From: Azolla caroliniana
Lineage: Eukaryota; Polypodiophyta
NCBI GenBank assembly: GCA_043228905.1
Contig: JBHGNT010000013.1
Location: forward strand, 2,356,001 to 2,420,000
Direction of reading: 5' to 3'
DNA length: 64,000 bases
Shown piece by piece: positions 63,709 to 64,000 of this stretch; positions within the stretch are counted from its first letter, which is position 1, and each line of letters begins with the position of its first letter. The position numbers were made by a program, and so were the translations under genes. The notes under the pieces were generated by a model. It saw nothing but the letters and a program-made list of their open reading frames with translations, was not told where the DNA came from and searched no databases.

Positions 63709-64000
63709 ATGGCTGCCATTAATTCAAAAGAATATCTCACCCTTGTTGTTGAAATGGAGAAACTTAAATCCAAGTTCGCATCTCTTGAATTAGAGAATCA
63801 ACGTCTTCTTGGAGATCTACAAAACGTTATTGTGGAGAAGCAACAACAACAAGAGGAGTTTACGCGACGAGTGCAAGAACTAGAGACAACAATCGTAATT
63901 TTACAGCATCAAAGGGGCGGAGGCCAAAGAATTATCAAGGAGCCCAAAATCAGCCTTCCCGTTAAATTTGATAGTTCGAGGGCGCATTTCCTAGTTTTCT
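63709..64000 (+). CDS. G3 Gag, copy 3, N-terminal part (runs off window)
   Basis: ATG in context CCATGG, then MAAINSKEYLTLVVEMEKL, coiled coil LELENQRLLGDLQ, QQQQEEFTRRVQELET, PKISLPVKFDSSRAHF, open to the window end. It has a few substitutions against copy 1 (GS to SS, FRGF to FLVF). Whether the rest of the gene is intact cannot be seen. Confidence 0.75.
   Translation, partial: MAAINSKEYLTLVVEMEKLKSKFASLELENQRLLGDLQNVIVEKQQQQEEFTRRVQELETTIVILQHQRGGGQRIIKEPKISLPVKFDSSRAHFLVF

Noticed and set aside
1-64000. A host gene cluster or non-transposon system
   Set aside because: Every coding stretch with recognisable motifs is gag, protease, RT, RNase H, integrase, chromodomain or a retroelement extra ORF. 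The remaining gaps show no exon-like structure I can support.

Overview
This window is wall-to-wall transposable-element DNA with no recognisable single-copy host protein gene. It reads as nuclear DNA of a land plant. The evidence is LTR retrotransposons of plant type (Ty1/copia elements primed by initiator tRNA-Met; a Ty3/gypsy element with a DGGSG protease and an extra 3' ORF, as in the Tat group; chromodomain Ty3/gypsy elements), eukaryotic-type tRNA-Pro(TGG) genes, and a short TTTAGGG motif. The chromodomain elements look fungal-like (Tcn1/Tf1-like), a type described from mosses and lycophytes, so a seedless plant is plausible, but the species cannot be fixed from this sequence.

Layout. 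1-6224: a tRNA-Pro block split by an intact copia element (Copia-1, minus strand, 677-6048, TSD AGTAT). 6225-11422: copia relic, then a gag-only LTR element (Element B, minus) whose gag holds a solo copia LTR. 11423-13778: copia relic, then a deleted chromovirus-like element (G1). 13779-20820: Element B fragment, two more tRNA-Pro blocks and a gag-bearing derivative (G3). 20821-31134: a 10.3-kb Ty3/gypsy Tat-like element with 390-bp LTRs, TSD TGCCA and a 968-codon extra ORF. 31140-34590: copia relic and a second Element B. 34591-40181: copia element Copia-3 (minus, TSD CCACA) with a Tat-like solo LTR (TSD CGGAG) in its pol. 40187-45185: a duplicate of 9317-13778 (Element B with the same solo LTR, copia relic, G1). 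45186-49708: relics and another Element B. 49744-56007: a 3' chromovirus remnant (G4) whose LTR is split by chromovirus G2 (50908-55887, TSD TCTTG). 56662-61430: a second copy of the 16.3-20.8 / 31.1-32.3 kb block without the Tat element. 61431-64000: Element B fragment and a third G3 copy running off the end.

Relations. The order of events can be read from nesting and from empty sites kept in duplicated copies. Old copia relics and gag-only derivatives were joined into a mosaic, often through 2-5 bp microhomologies; the mosaic was segmentally duplicated; young elements then entered single copies. Only Copia-1 looks capable of making all its proteins.

Most striking signals. (1) In two chromovirus-like families the 11 nt expected at the start of the transcript, 33 nt after the TATA box, are an exact reverse complement of the 11 nt placed 3 nt after the LTR. 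The 11-mers differ between the families but co-vary, which points to Tf1-type self-priming instead of tRNA priming. (2) Four LTR families carry a tRNA-like A-box/B-box segment near the U3 start, always antisense to the element. (3) The Tat-like element has 14 in-frame stops, all TAG or TGA and none TAA, with only one frameshift I could find, plus an extra coiled-coil ORF with its own TATA box.
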